A stretch of 64,000 bases of DNA from G963662905 sp965230045 (lineage in GTDB: Bacteria > Bacteroidota > Bacteroidia > Bacteroidales > WRLA01), in assembly GCA_965230045.1 (NCBI GenBank), contig OZ245940.1:310001-374000 (forward strand), read 5' to 3'. How positions within the stretch are numbered: the stretch's first letter is position 1; each line of letters opens with the position of its first letter. A model generated the notes under the pieces. That model ran no database searches. It was not told where the DNA came from and worked only from the letters and a program-made list of their open reading frames with translations. Position numbers and translations under genes: made by a program. This document shows, piece by piece, positions 9,072 to 17,320 of the stretch.

Positions 9072-9893
9072 CTACATTTTTTTACGGTAAATGGTGGGCA
9101 TAACATGCTCCACTGGGATATCCATATTGATAAATGATTCGGAATGCCCGATAAACAAATAACCTCCCGGCCTGAGCCTGGAAATCAGTTTAAGGGCAAT
9201 TTGCTTTTGTACCGGGCGATCGAAATATATGAGTGTATTTCTGCAAAAAATCAAATCATAATCATTTTCCATCTGATTGAAGGGATCCATCAGGTTTAAG
9301 CTTTTGAAGTGTACTTTCTTTCGTATTTCCGGTGCAATCCGAAAGAGTTTTCGTGAGGAATCGCGCGATTTCAAGAGAAAAGCTTTTCGGTAAGCCTCCG
9401 GGATATCCTTTAGTTTATCCGTAGAATAAACCGCATTTGCTGCCGTTTCCAGCACTGTATGCGCCACATCTGTGGCATCAATTGTAAATGATGGTGGCCA
9501 GGAGTTTGACAATACATCGGCAAGCAGCATGGCCAGGCTCCAGGGTTCTTGGCCTGTAGAACATCCTGCGCTCCAGACTTTAAGACTTTGCCCGCTCTTT
9601 TTTTGTTTTAAAATTTCGCTAAGAAATTCTGATTTCAGCAGATCAAAATGCCTTTTCTCGCGGAAAAAATCGGTTTTATTGGTTGATACAACATCAATAA
9701 GCTCTTCAAGCTCCGTTTCAATCCCTTCTTTGCTGAAAAGGTATTTGATATATTCCGCATAAGAAGGCAAAGAAAGCGCTTTCAACCGCTTGCGCAAACG
9801 TGCCTGGAGCAATGTTTTCTTTTGTCCCGGCAGTTTAATACCAAACCGGCCCTCAATAAGGGTACTCAAACGGTGAAATTCCTCATCCGTCAT
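9072..9893 (-). CDS. cheR: Chemotaxis protein-glutamate O-methyltransferase CheR
   Basis: 273-residue enzyme that transfers methyl groups from S-adenosylmethionine to glutamates of the chemoreceptor. An N-terminal helical domain (about 1-70) is followed by the SAM-binding fold (about 95-270) with WSAGCSTGQEPWSLAM and IFCRNTLIYFD. The beta-subdomain loop (FLLKSRDSSRKLFRIAPE) lacks the Gly-Gly insertion seen in pentapeptide-dependent CheR proteins, so it probably recognises the receptor without a C-terminal tether. The gene is 42 bases after the receptor gene stop and four bases before the next start. Confidence 0.96.
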   Translation of the reverse strand: MTDEEFHRLSTLIEGRFGIKLPGQKKTLLQARLRKRLKALSLPSYAEYIKYLFSKEGIETELEELIDVVSTNKTDFFREKRHFDLLKSEFLSEILKQKKSGQSLKVWSAGCSTGQEPWSLAMLLADVLSNSWPPSFTIDATDVAHTVLETAANAVYSTDKLKDIPEAYRKAFLLKSRDSSRKLFRIAPEIRKKVHFKSLNLMDPFNQMENDYDLIFCRNTLIYFDRPVQKQIALKLISRLRPGGYLFIGHSESFINMDIPVEHVMPTIYRKKM

Positions 9894-9935
9894 ACTTCGA
9901 TATTCAAAAAACTGCCCTTCGATGACTAAGTGTTT

Positions 9936-11579
9936 TTAAAAACGTTCAAATTCACTGTCCGTAGCATCTCCAAGGCTGATATTTACACCTCCTGCGTGTT
10001 TTTTAAAACTATCTGGCGCAGTGCCAAATGTTTGTTTTTGTTTTGGCTGTTGCACACTCATCCGCTGATAGTTCATTCTGCTGCTTTTAAAGAAAGAAAT
10101 TACTTCGAGCAGCTGATCAGCCTGTGAGCTCAGTTCTTCAGCACTTGTGGCCATTTCTTCCGATGCGGCAGCATTCTGCTGTGTTACTTCATTTAATTGC
10201 TGCACGGCATTGTTAATTTGCTCTGCACCGGCATTTTGTTCCATGCTTGCGGCTGCAATCTCCTGCACCAGGTGCGACGTTTGCTGAATATCAGGAACAA
10301 TTGTTTTCATGAGTTCAGCGGCTTCTTCAGCAACCTCAACACTTTGTTTTGAAATTTCATCTATTTCTGCAGCTGCAGCTTTGCTCCGTTCGGCAAGCTT
10401 GCCCACTTCGGCAGCAACCACGCCAAAGCCTTTTCCGTGTTCGCCCGCTCGCGCTGCTTCAACAGCAGCATTCAGTGCCAAAATGTTGGTTTGGAATGCA
10501 ATATCACCAATGATGGAAATCTTTTCTGCAATAGTTTTCATCGCTTCCATACTGGAATTCACTTTATGGGCCCCCTGTTCTATATCTGCCGCTGCTTTTC
10601 CTGCAATGCGTTCCGTTTCTTTGGCATTATCGGTATTTTGCTGGATATTGGCCGTCATCTCCTGAATGGATGAGCTAACTTCTTCCACACTGGAAGCCTG
10701 CTCTGAAGCACCTTGGCTTATATCCTGACTTGTATTGCTCAGCTGCATGCTTGCATCTGTTACATTTCTTGAAGCATTGTTCACATTGGCCATAACATCA
10801 CGCATACGGTTCAACATCTTTCTAATTGACATCACCAGTTGCCCCATTTCGTCTTTTTGGTCAAAATCAAAATCAGCATCTAGGTTTCCTTGACCAACAT
10901 TATGCACATATTTTGAAATGCCACGTATGCTTACAGCAATATTATGTGCAATCATAAAAGCAAGCATAGCTCCAAAAACCACCGTTAACAATGCCAAAAT
11001 AAAAACCCCCAGCCCTATATCTCCGGCCAAATCTACCAAGCCCTCACCACTAATCATTTGATCATCAACTACATGCATCATATCCTGAAAAAGTGCAACC
11101 GTTTCGTTTAGAAGAGGCACTGTTTCGGTTTGATATATTGTTATAGCTTTTTCATAATCCACTTCTCTACCTGAAGCGAGGAGTTTCTTGATCGTTGCAG
11201 CAGTTTCGTGCAATTCCAAATGTGGTTTCTCTATATCACGAAGATAAACACGAAGTTCAGGAACCGATGCTTCCGCTTTAATTCGATCCTGGCTGGCATA
11301 CCATTTGCCAAAATCGCAAACACTGCCATCCGTTGAAATGCGGACATCGGCATCGCGCTCCAAAATGGCTTTGGACAATTTCAATGCCCACAAAAGGTGA
11401 AAATCCTGCTTTTCGGCAAAAACTGCTTTCATTGAATTTGCCTCAATAACTTCTTCCGAAGATCCAAGCAGACGGGAAATACCCAGGATAGAACCCGCTG
11501 CCAGAACTATTATCATACCCAAAGCAATACCAAAGGACATGATAAACTTATACCTGATTTTTAAATCTTTGAATCTCAT
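9936..11579 (-). CDS. Methyl-accepting chemotaxis protein with periplasmic CZB-like sensor
   Basis: 547-residue transmembrane chemoreceptor. TM1 is about 11-33 and TM2 about 188-211. The periplasmic four-helix region between them has His61 (DFHLLW), Cys88 (CDFGKWY) and His120/His124 (PHLELH). This is the 3His/1Cys pattern of the CZB zinc-binding family, which is best known from cytoplasmic C-terminal domains. A HAMP domain (about 212-265) and the signalling hairpin follow, with the conserved tip DIAFQTNILALNAAVEAARA around residue 380. A flexible tail ends in SEFERF. It is the only receptor in the window and is embedded between cheW and cheR, so it is the likely dedicated input. Zinc, redox or hypochlorous acid sensing is an inference from CZB relatives. 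Confidence 0.93.
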   Translation of the reverse strand: MRFKDLKIRYKFIMSFGIALGMIIVLAAGSILGISRLLGSSEEVIEANSMKAVFAEKQDFHLLWALKLSKAILERDADVRISTDGSVCDFGKWYASQDRIKAEASVPELRVYLRDIEKPHLELHETAATIKKLLASGREVDYEKAITIYQTETVPLLNETVALFQDMMHVVDDQMISGEGLVDLAGDIGLGVFILALLTVVFGAMLAFMIAHNIAVSIRGISKYVHNVGQGNLDADFDFDQKDEMGQLVMSIRKMLNRMRDVMANVNNASRNVTDASMQLSNTSQDISQGASEQASSVEEVSSSIQEMTANIQQNTDNAKETERIAGKAAADIEQGAHKVNSSMEAMKTIAEKISIIGDIAFQTNILALNAAVEAARAGEHGKGFGVVAAEVGKLAERSKAAAAEIDEISKQSVEVAEEAAELMKTIVPDIQQTSHLVQEIAAASMEQNAGAEQINNAVQQLNEVTQQNAAASEEMATSAEELSSQADQLLEVISFFKSSRMNYQRMSVQQPKQKQTFGTAPDSFKKHAGGVNISLGDATDSEFERF

Positions 11580-11591
11580 AAGGGTATATTT

Positions 11592-12065
11592 TTATTTTTC
11601 TATTTTCATTAAAAACAACTGATCATCACCACTAAAAAGGCGATCTGCATCCAAAACCATCACAAAATCACTTTCGCGATGGAAAACGCCCCGTATCAGT
11701 TCGGAATTGAACTTTCGACCCAAATCGGGAAATTCAGTAATTTGTTGGTTTTCAAAACGATTTACCTGCAAAACCTTATCAACGATTAATCCGAGTTCTA
11801 CGATATCCTCATTTTGCCTGATTTCTGCCACTATAATGCAGGTATCGCGGGTATATGCCACTTCGGGCAAGCCAAATTTCAGGCGTGTGCTTACAACCGG
11901 CAGCACATTTCCCTGATGGTTTACCACTCCTTTAATAAAATCGGGCGCTTGTGGAATATTGGTAAGTTTTTGCATTTCAAGGATTTTCAAAACTCTTTGC
12001 ACTTCTAAAGCAAACAGCTCATCCCGAATTTGAAACACAAGGAAAGAACCTGAATTCTGTTCCAT
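11592..12065 (-). CDS. cheW: Chemotaxis coupling protein CheW
   Basis: 157-residue adaptor that links CheA to receptor tips. A single CheW-like domain spans about 6-150, with the hallmark FIKGVVNHQGNVLPVVS followed by KFGLP. In most CheW proteins the central motif reads NLRG; here it is NHQG, so the usual Arg that contacts CheA or the receptor is absent. It is three bases downstream of cheA's stop-start junction and 12 bases before the receptor gene, consistent with stoichiometric expression of the ternary complex. Confidence 0.95.
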   Translation of the reverse strand: MEQNSGSFLVFQIRDELFALEVQRVLKILEMQKLTNIPQAPDFIKGVVNHQGNVLPVVSTRLKFGLPEVAYTRDTCIIVAEIRQNEDIVELGLIVDKVLQVNRFENQQITEFPDLGRKFNSELIRGVFHRESDFVMVLDADRLFSGDDQLFLMKIEK

Positions 12066-12067
12066 AA

Positions 12068-14113
12068 TTATTCTTCTTTGTTTATATATTTCTTCACTAT
12101 ACTATCCATATCAACTACCAGGGCAACTGAGCCATCGCCCAAAATGCTGGCGCCGGAAAAAATTTCATGCTTGCGCAAATATTTGCCCAAAGGCTTTACA
12201 ACCGCCTGATGCTCACCCACAACATGATTGACTTTTATTGCCAGTAAGCGCTCTTCATGCCGGATGGTAATAACGTACTCATCATCATTTGCTTCAGATC
12301 TGCTCTTATCAAAAAGCTCTGTTAAATCGACATAAGGCAGTTGCTTGCCATCAACTACCAGCAGGCCTTCGGCAAAATCGGAGAATTGAGCCTCATTGGC
12401 CTGAAATACCTGATCGATGATGCTGATGGGCAGAATAATATCACTATCGGCAGCTTTAACCAAGAGGCCATCAAGGATGGACAAGCTCAATGGCAAACGA
12501 AGCGTAAAAACAGAACCTTTGCCAGCTTCACTCTGGATGTCCAGTGTTCCGCGCAAAGCCTCCAGCCGGCGCATCACTACATCCATGCCCACACCACGGC
12601 CCGATACATCGCTAATGTTTTGAGCCGTTGAAAATCCCGGCTGGCAAATCAACTGAAAGATCTCTTTTTCTGACAGCTGCTGCGCGGGATCGATTATTCC
12701 TTTTTCTTCTGCTTTTTTTCTGATTGCTGCTGCATCCAGCCCTCGTCCATCATCCGAAACAGAAATATAAACATAAGTACCTGAATACCATGACTTCAAC
12801 AAAATTTGTCCTGCTACAGGTTTTCCGGCAGCAGTACGCTCTTCCACACGTTCAACTCCATGATCAATGCTGTTGCGGATAATATGCATAATGGGATCCG
12901 CAAGTTCCTGGATAATATTTTTATCGAGTTCGGTATCAGTTCCTTCGGTAATCAGGCTCACTTCTTTTTGAAGCGAAACGGAAAGGTCGCGTACCAGCCG
13001 TTTAAAACGTGTAAGCAGCGTATTAAAAGGCACCAGGCATATATCAAAAGCATTTTCACGTAAACGCCGTGTAAGTTTCTGAATACCTTCAGCCAAGGCG
13101 ATAAACTCACTGTCCTGACGGATTTCTGCGGCATTGGCAAGGCGGGCCTGCACGGTAACCATTTCAGAAACAATATTCATTAATTGATCGAGCTTTTGTG
13201 ATGAAACCCTGATTGTACTGATATTTTGCCCAAAAACTCCGGCAATTTGCGCATCATCAATTTGTTCGGACTGTGGTGCCTGCTCATTTTTGCAGTCCGG
13301 CTGATCTTCTTTTTGAACGGTTCCCGCGACTTCTTCCGAAAAATCAGCTTTATTTTGAAGTAATGCTATGATGGCTTCTTTTTCCTTTGGAATATTGGCC
13401 TGATCTATTTTTCTGATATCCAGTTTGCAATCATCTTCTACAAAAATAAATACATCCCTGATTTCATTTTCATCGGCAGCGGTCTGCAAGATCATTCTCC
13501 AGGCCAGGTAGCATTTTGTGGGGTCAATCCGGCTTAAGAGCGGTATGTCCTCAGTATCAGCAAAAACCGTCAACGAACCCATTCCGTCCAGTTCATCAAT
13601 CAGGTAAAGCGGACTGGTGCCGTTTTCCAGAAGGTTTGGCTTGGGTTGAAAATCAATAAACCAGCAGTTTTGGATCTCTTCCGCTGCTTTTTGCCCCATT
13701 TGCTGACCGGAGGTATTTGAAATACTGAGATCCGTATCACTGTTCCCGTTTTCCATTAATTCCTGTATTTCCGCTACGATGGCCTTTTCATCCTTTTCGC
13801 CATCTTTCTGTTTGTTCAGTAAAGCTTTCAGGTGGTCAACCGATTGCAGTGACAGGTGCACAATTCTTTCAGAAACATCCAGTTTACCTTCACGGATATG
13901 TTGGTACAAAGATTCCAGATGATGCGTGAAATTGCTGATCCGGTCAAAGCCAAACATGGCTCCGCTTCCTTTGAGGGAGTGCATCAGGCGGAAAATCTCA
14001 TTGACTGTATTGGCATCAGCACCTCCTTTTTCCATTGCCAAAAGCATATCCTCCAGCTGCGCCAAAAACTCAGCAGCCTCTTCCCGGAACCGTTGCCTGA
14101 ATTCTTCTGTCAT
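12068..14113 (-). CDS. cheA: Chemotaxis sensor histidine kinase CheA
   Basis: 681-residue kinase of the chemosensory array. P1 (HPt, about 3-105) carries His45 in MHSLKGSGAMFGF. Residues about 145-245 form a domain with conserved blocks (SPLYLIDELDGMGS, CYLAWRM, DVFIFVEDDC) that is not the classical CheY-binding P2 and resembles the extra domain of some environmental CheA proteins. P3 dimerisation starts near STIRVSSQKLDQLMNIVSEM. The P4 ATPase shows HIIRNSIDHGVE, DDGRGLD and GRGVGMDVV. The P5 CheW-like domain (about 545-675) ends the protein. Its start overlaps the cheY stop by four bases (ATGA). All catalytic motifs look intact. Confidence 0.97.
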   Translation of the reverse strand: MTEEFRQRFREEAAEFLAQLEDMLLAMEKGGADANTVNEIFRLMHSLKGSGAMFGFDRISNFTHHLESLYQHIREGKLDVSERIVHLSLQSVDHLKALLNKQKDGEKDEKAIVAEIQELMENGNSDTDLSISNTSGQQMGQKAAEEIQNCWFIDFQPKPNLLENGTSPLYLIDELDGMGSLTVFADTEDIPLLSRIDPTKCYLAWRMILQTAADENEIRDVFIFVEDDCKLDIRKIDQANIPKEKEAIIALLQNKADFSEEVAGTVQKEDQPDCKNEQAPQSEQIDDAQIAGVFGQNISTIRVSSQKLDQLMNIVSEMVTVQARLANAAEIRQDSEFIALAEGIQKLTRRLRENAFDICLVPFNTLLTRFKRLVRDLSVSLQKEVSLITEGTDTELDKNIIQELADPIMHIIRNSIDHGVERVEERTAAGKPVAGQILLKSWYSGTYVYISVSDDGRGLDAAAIRKKAEEKGIIDPAQQLSEKEIFQLICQPGFSTAQNISDVSGRGVGMDVVMRRLEALRGTLDIQSEAGKGSVFTLRLPLSLSILDGLLVKAADSDIILPISIIDQVFQANEAQFSDFAEGLLVVDGKQLPYVDLTELFDKSRSEANDDEYVITIRHEERLLAIKVNHVVGEHQAVVKPLGKYLRKHEIFSGASILGDGSVALVVDMDSIVKKYINKEE

Positions 14114-14475
14114 CGAAGCACTTTTTTAATTAAATGAAGCAGTCGTTCAGAATCAAAAGGTTTTGTAAGCCAGCCTGTTGCGCCTTTTTCACGGGCTTCC
14201 TTTTTAATGGCAACACCCGATTCGGTTGTTAAAAACAAAATGGGCATATAACTGTAGTCTTCCTTTTTGCGCACTTCAGCAATCAGCTCCATTCCGTTTT
14301 TGTTGGGCATATGTAAATCCGTGATTAAAAGGTCGATGCGCCGCCCGTCAAAATACTTTAAAGCATCCTGACCGTCAACGCTTTTCAAAACATTATATCC
14401 CTGACGTTCCAGGGTAAATTCCAGCATATCGCGTATGCTGGCCGAGTCATCTACTATGAGGATTACTTTATTCAT
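14110..14475 (-). CDS. cheY: CheY-like response regulator
   Basis: 121-residue single receiver. The acidic pair is Asp9-Asp10, the phosphoacceptor is Asp53 (LLITDLHMPNKNG), the switch Thr is in FLTTES and the conserved Lys is in LTKPFD. It overlaps cheA by the ATGA junction, so it is the cognate acceptor of CheA phosphate. With no flagellar motor genes in view, whether it binds a FliM-type switch, a type IV pilus or gliding component, or the downstream hybrid kinases is open. Confidence 0.93.
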   Translation of the reverse strand: MNKVILIVDDSASIRDMLEFTLERQGYNVLKSVDGQDALKYFDGRRIDLLITDLHMPNKNGMELIAEVRKKEDYSYMPILFLTTESGVAIKKEAREKGATGWLTKPFDSERLLHLIKKVLR

Positions 14476-14477
14476 GC

Positions 14478-14807
14478 TTAAAAGCTGCTCAGTTGGTCAA
14501 ATAACTTATCTAAATCGTTGCTGCACATCAGGGAATACAAATCGGAAGCCAATTCTGCATCAACATTTGTTTTTAAATTTTTAGCAATCCGCTTTGCCCT
14601 AAGGCTTATCAGCAACTGACAAAATGCGGTATCCAGCGTTTGGACTTCCCTGAGGCGGATATGCAGCGGTTTGGGTTCATCTGCTACTTTTTCCAGTTCT
14701 GACAGCAATGGCCGTATATTTTGAAGCACGAGTTCTCCGCTTATTTCCAGTAAATTGCACTGGCCGTCATCTCCGCTAAAAAAACTGTGTCGGGCCTGAA
14801 ATTCCAT
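14478..14807 (-). CDS. STAS-domain protein, first gene of the chemotaxis operon
   Basis: 109 residues forming one STAS domain, the fold of anti-sigma-factor antagonists and MlaB-type partners (CNLLEISGELVLQNIRPLLS, then a long helix after Asp59-Thr60). The usual phosphorylated Ser in the D-S-(S/T)-G motif is replaced by Thr in LDTAFCQLL, so regulation by an RsbW-like kinase is possible but not assured. I chose the ATG at 14807; a longer frame back to 14933 begins with a hydrophobic, non-homologous stretch. It is two bases upstream of cheY. STAS proteins of this kind occur at the head of some environmental chemotaxis clusters, where their role is not settled. Confidence 0.8.
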   Translation of the reverse strand: MEFQARHSFFSGDDGQCNLLEISGELVLQNIRPLLSELEKVADEPKPLHIRLREVQTLDTAFCQLLISLRAKRIAKNLKTNVDAELASDLYSLMCSNDLDKLFDQLSSF

Positions 14808-14930
14808 AGGCAGTTTAATAATTTGAATTCTTTCTATTGCGATCAGCTTTTCTACGGAATTATACTGCAAAAGTTTCTTTAGGCCTAAAATACAATGGAT
14901 TGACGTAAAAAGAGAGACAATAAAAAGGCA

Positions 14931-14956
14931 CAAAAAAAGCCCCGTTTCCGGAGCTT
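14931..14956 (-). terminator. Rho-independent terminator after dps
   Basis: On the minus strand AAGCTCCG pairs with CGGGGCTT (one G-U) around a GAAA tetraloop and is followed by seven Ts. It lies 26 bases beyond the dps stop, just upstream of the chemotaxis operon, and insulates it. Confidence 0.88.
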
Positions 14957-14981
14957 CTCAAAAATAATATTTTGCTGAAAT

Positions 14982-15446
14982 TTATGCCAATGTTGCACGC
15001 AGCATCCATAACTGTTTTTCATAGGATTCGATGAGTGCGCTCATCATGGCTACTGTTCCTTCATCTGAGGAATCGCCTGCAAGATCAAGGATTTCGCGGA
15101 AACGCTCAATGAAATATTTGGTTTCTGAAGCCAAAAGAGTGACTCCTGTTTCACCGTCATGAATTACCTGAGCTTCTTCGAGACGCGCGTTTTTCACAAA
15201 ATCGCTCATACTGGAAAATGGCTGTCCATCAAGCATTAAAATACGCTCTGCAACTTCATCAACCTGATCGCTCACGGCAGTATAAACGCCTTCGTACATT
15301 TCGTGCAATTGATGGAACATTTTTCCACGAACATTCCAATGCAGGTTGCGCAGGTTTTGATAATGTACCGAGAGATCGGCCAGCAAAAGGTTCAATTTTT
15401 CAATTATTGCTACTGAGTTGTTGATGTTTAATGATAAATCTTTCAT
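14982..15446 (-). CDS. dps: DNA-protection ferritin-like protein Dps
   Basis: 154-residue mini-ferritin that forms a 12-mer, oxidises ferrous iron with hydrogen peroxide and protects DNA during stress or starvation. The inter-subunit ferroxidase ligands are all present with the same spacing as E. coli Dps: His36, His48, Asp63 and Glu67 (NLHWNVRGKMFHQLHE, DEVAERI). There is no lysine-rich N-terminal tail, so direct DNA binding may be weak. It is monocistronic, with its own strong promoter (15492-15523) and terminator, and diverges from the S41 peptidase gene. Confidence 0.96.
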   Translation of the reverse strand: MKDLSLNINNSVAIIEKLNLLLADLSVHYQNLRNLHWNVRGKMFHQLHEMYEGVYTAVSDQVDEVAERILMLDGQPFSSMSDFVKNARLEEAQVIHDGETGVTLLASETKYFIERFREILDLAGDSSDEGTVAMMSALIESYEKQLWMLRATLA

Positions 15447-15491
15447 TTCAATAAAATTTTAATTGGGTTCTTATTTCGTTTGTTTCTGATG

Positions 15492-15523
15492 CAAAAATAG
15501 GGTGAAAAGCAGCATCAGTCAAA
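15492..15523 (-). promoter_or_regulatory. Promoter of dps
   Basis: Reading the minus strand, TTTG (15523-15520), a 20-base spacer and TATTTTTG (15499-15492) match the Bacteroidota -33/-7 consensus exactly. The predicted start leaves a leader of about 40 bases before the dps ATG. Confidence 0.8.
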
Positions 15524-15639
15524 TTGATAGTTTTTATGATGCCATAATCGAAATCTATTTTAAATTTTATTCCCGGAAAGCATAAGCCTCATCATAATAA
15601 AATCTCATTCAATTCGTTAGATTGGCCAACTGAGAAACA

Positions 15640-17271
15640 ATGCCACAAAAACGTATTCAATATATTCTCCCGCTTATTATTGCCGCCGCCCTGATCTCGG
15701 GCATTTATCTGAGTCGCCTCTGCCAGCCTGGTTCCGAAACAGAACCCACATTTTTTTCCATCAGTCCGCGATACGACAAGCTGGGCGATATAAAACGCTT
15801 TATAACAAGCGAGTATGTTGACAGTGTTGACACAGAAAAACTCACCGAAGATGCGATAAACGGCATGCTGCGCGATTTGGACCCGCATTCATCTTATATA
15901 CCGGCAGCTTCCTTTGATGCCGTAAACGATCCGCTGGCAGGCAATTTTGAAGGCATTGGCATTCAATTCCGGGTGGAACACGATACGATAATGGTGATAC
16001 AGGCCATAGCCGGAGGCCCCTCTGAAAAAGTTGGCGTGCTGGCCGGAGACAGGATCGTGGTTGTTGACGGAGATACGCTCGCAGGAAAAGGCCTGAGCAA
16101 TGATGATGTAATCAAACAGCTCAAAGGCCCCAGGGGAAGCAGCGTGGAAGCACAAATATTCCGTAAAGGCAATTCGGAGCTGATTCCCCTTACCATTACA
16201 CGCGACATAATTCCTACTTATAGCATTGATGCCGCCTATATGCGCAGCGACAGCACGGGCTATATTAAACTGAGTCGTTTTAGTGCCACAACATCCGATG
16301 AATTTGAAGAGCATCTGCACAAATTAAATGAAGCCGGTTGCAAAAAATTAATTGTGGACCTCCGGGGAAATTCCGGTGGATACCTGCAGGCTGCAATAGA
16401 TGTCAGCGATCATTTTTTGCCCGAAGGAAAAACTATTGTTTATACCGAAGGAAACAAAAGGCCCCGAAGGTATTATTATGCAACAAACCAGGGCTTATTT
16501 GAAAACAAACCGCTTGCTGTGCTCATCGACGAGGGCTCTGCTTCTGCCAGTGAAATTCTTGCCGGAGCATTGCAGGACAATGATGTGGGAACAATTATCG
16601 GCAGGAGGAGTTTTGGCAAAGGGCTTGTGCAGGAACAGCTTAATCTACCCGACGGTTCTGCGCTGCGGCTGACAGTCGCGAGATATTACACACCTACAGG
16701 GCGCTCGATTCAAAAAACGTATGAAGATGTTGATTACGATAAAGAGCTGCTCGAACGATACTTGAACGGGGAAATGGTTTCTGCCGACAGCATCCACTTT
16801 CCCGACAGCCTGAAATTCACTACGCCCAAAGGCAAAACCGTATATGGCGGAGGCGGCATCATGCCCGATATTTTTGTGGGACTGGAATCGGGTGAAAAGT
16901 TTATTGCCTTTAACCAACTGATCGACAAGGGCATGCTTTATCGCTTTGCCTTTGAATATACCGACCGGCATCGCGACAGCCTGAAGCGCTTTGAATCCGA
17001 AACAGAATTCTTCAACGGTTTTGATCTCAGTGATGCCATTTATTCGGACTTCCTGGAATTTTGTCGCAAAAACAACATCACACGAAGCAAAGCCGAACTT
17101 AAACCTACAGAAGAACGCATCAAAACCCTGCTCAAAGCATATATTGCCCGTAATATTTTTGATGATGCCGGCTTTTATCCGCTATACCACAAAATTGATC
17201 CCGGCGCTAAAAAAGCCTTCAGGGAGATGGGCGACAGCACGCTGGCAGGATATTATTTGCAAAAGCTGTAG
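15640..17271 (+). CDS. S41-family carboxyl-terminal processing peptidase (CtpA/Prc type)
   Basis: 543-residue periplasmic serine protease. An N-terminal membrane anchor or signal (about 6-24) precedes a helical segment, a PDZ domain (about 85-170; IGIQFRVEHDT, GPSEKVGVLAGDRIV) that binds substrate C-termini, and the catalytic core. The Ser/Lys dyad is Ser302 (EGSASASEILAG) and Lys327 (RSFGKGLVQ), 25 residues apart as in plant D1 protease. A C-terminal extension (about 420-543) is typical for Bacteroidota members. Likely substrates are envelope proteins. It has its own upstream region, shared with divergent dps. Confidence 0.95.
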   Translation: MPQKRIQYILPLIIAAALISGIYLSRLCQPGSETEPTFFSISPRYDKLGDIKRFITSEYVDSVDTEKLTEDAINGMLRDLDPHSSYIPAASFDAVNDPLAGNFEGIGIQFRVEHDTIMVIQAIAGGPSEKVGVLAGDRIVVVDGDTLAGKGLSNDDVIKQLKGPRGSSVEAQIFRKGNSELIPLTITRDIIPTYSIDAAYMRSDSTGYIKLSRFSATTSDEFEEHLHKLNEAGCKKLIVDLRGNSGGYLQAAIDVSDHFLPEGKTIVYTEGNKRPRRYYYATNQGLFENKPLAVLIDEGSASASEILAGALQDNDVGTIIGRRSFGKGLVQEQLNLPDGSALRLTVARYYTPTGRSIQKTYEDVDYDKELLERYLNGEMVSADSIHFPDSLKFTTPKGKTVYGGGGIMPDIFVGLESGEKFIAFNQLIDKGMLYRFAFEYTDRHRDSLKRFESETEFFNGFDLSDAIYSDFLEFCRKNNITRSKAELKPTEERIKTLLKAYIARNIFDDAGFYPLYHKIDPGAKKAFREMGDSTLAGYYLQKL

Positions 17272-17320
17272 CAAGACGCGATAATTCCTTTAATTTCGCG
17301 CTTTACAGGAAATCCAGCAC

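Noticed and set aside
9936..9953. Receptor C-terminus SEFERF as a CheR/CheB-tethering pentapeptide
   Set aside because: The aromatic-x-x-aromatic ending is suggestive, but the CheR here lacks the Gly-Gly loop insertion of pentapeptide-binding CheR proteins.
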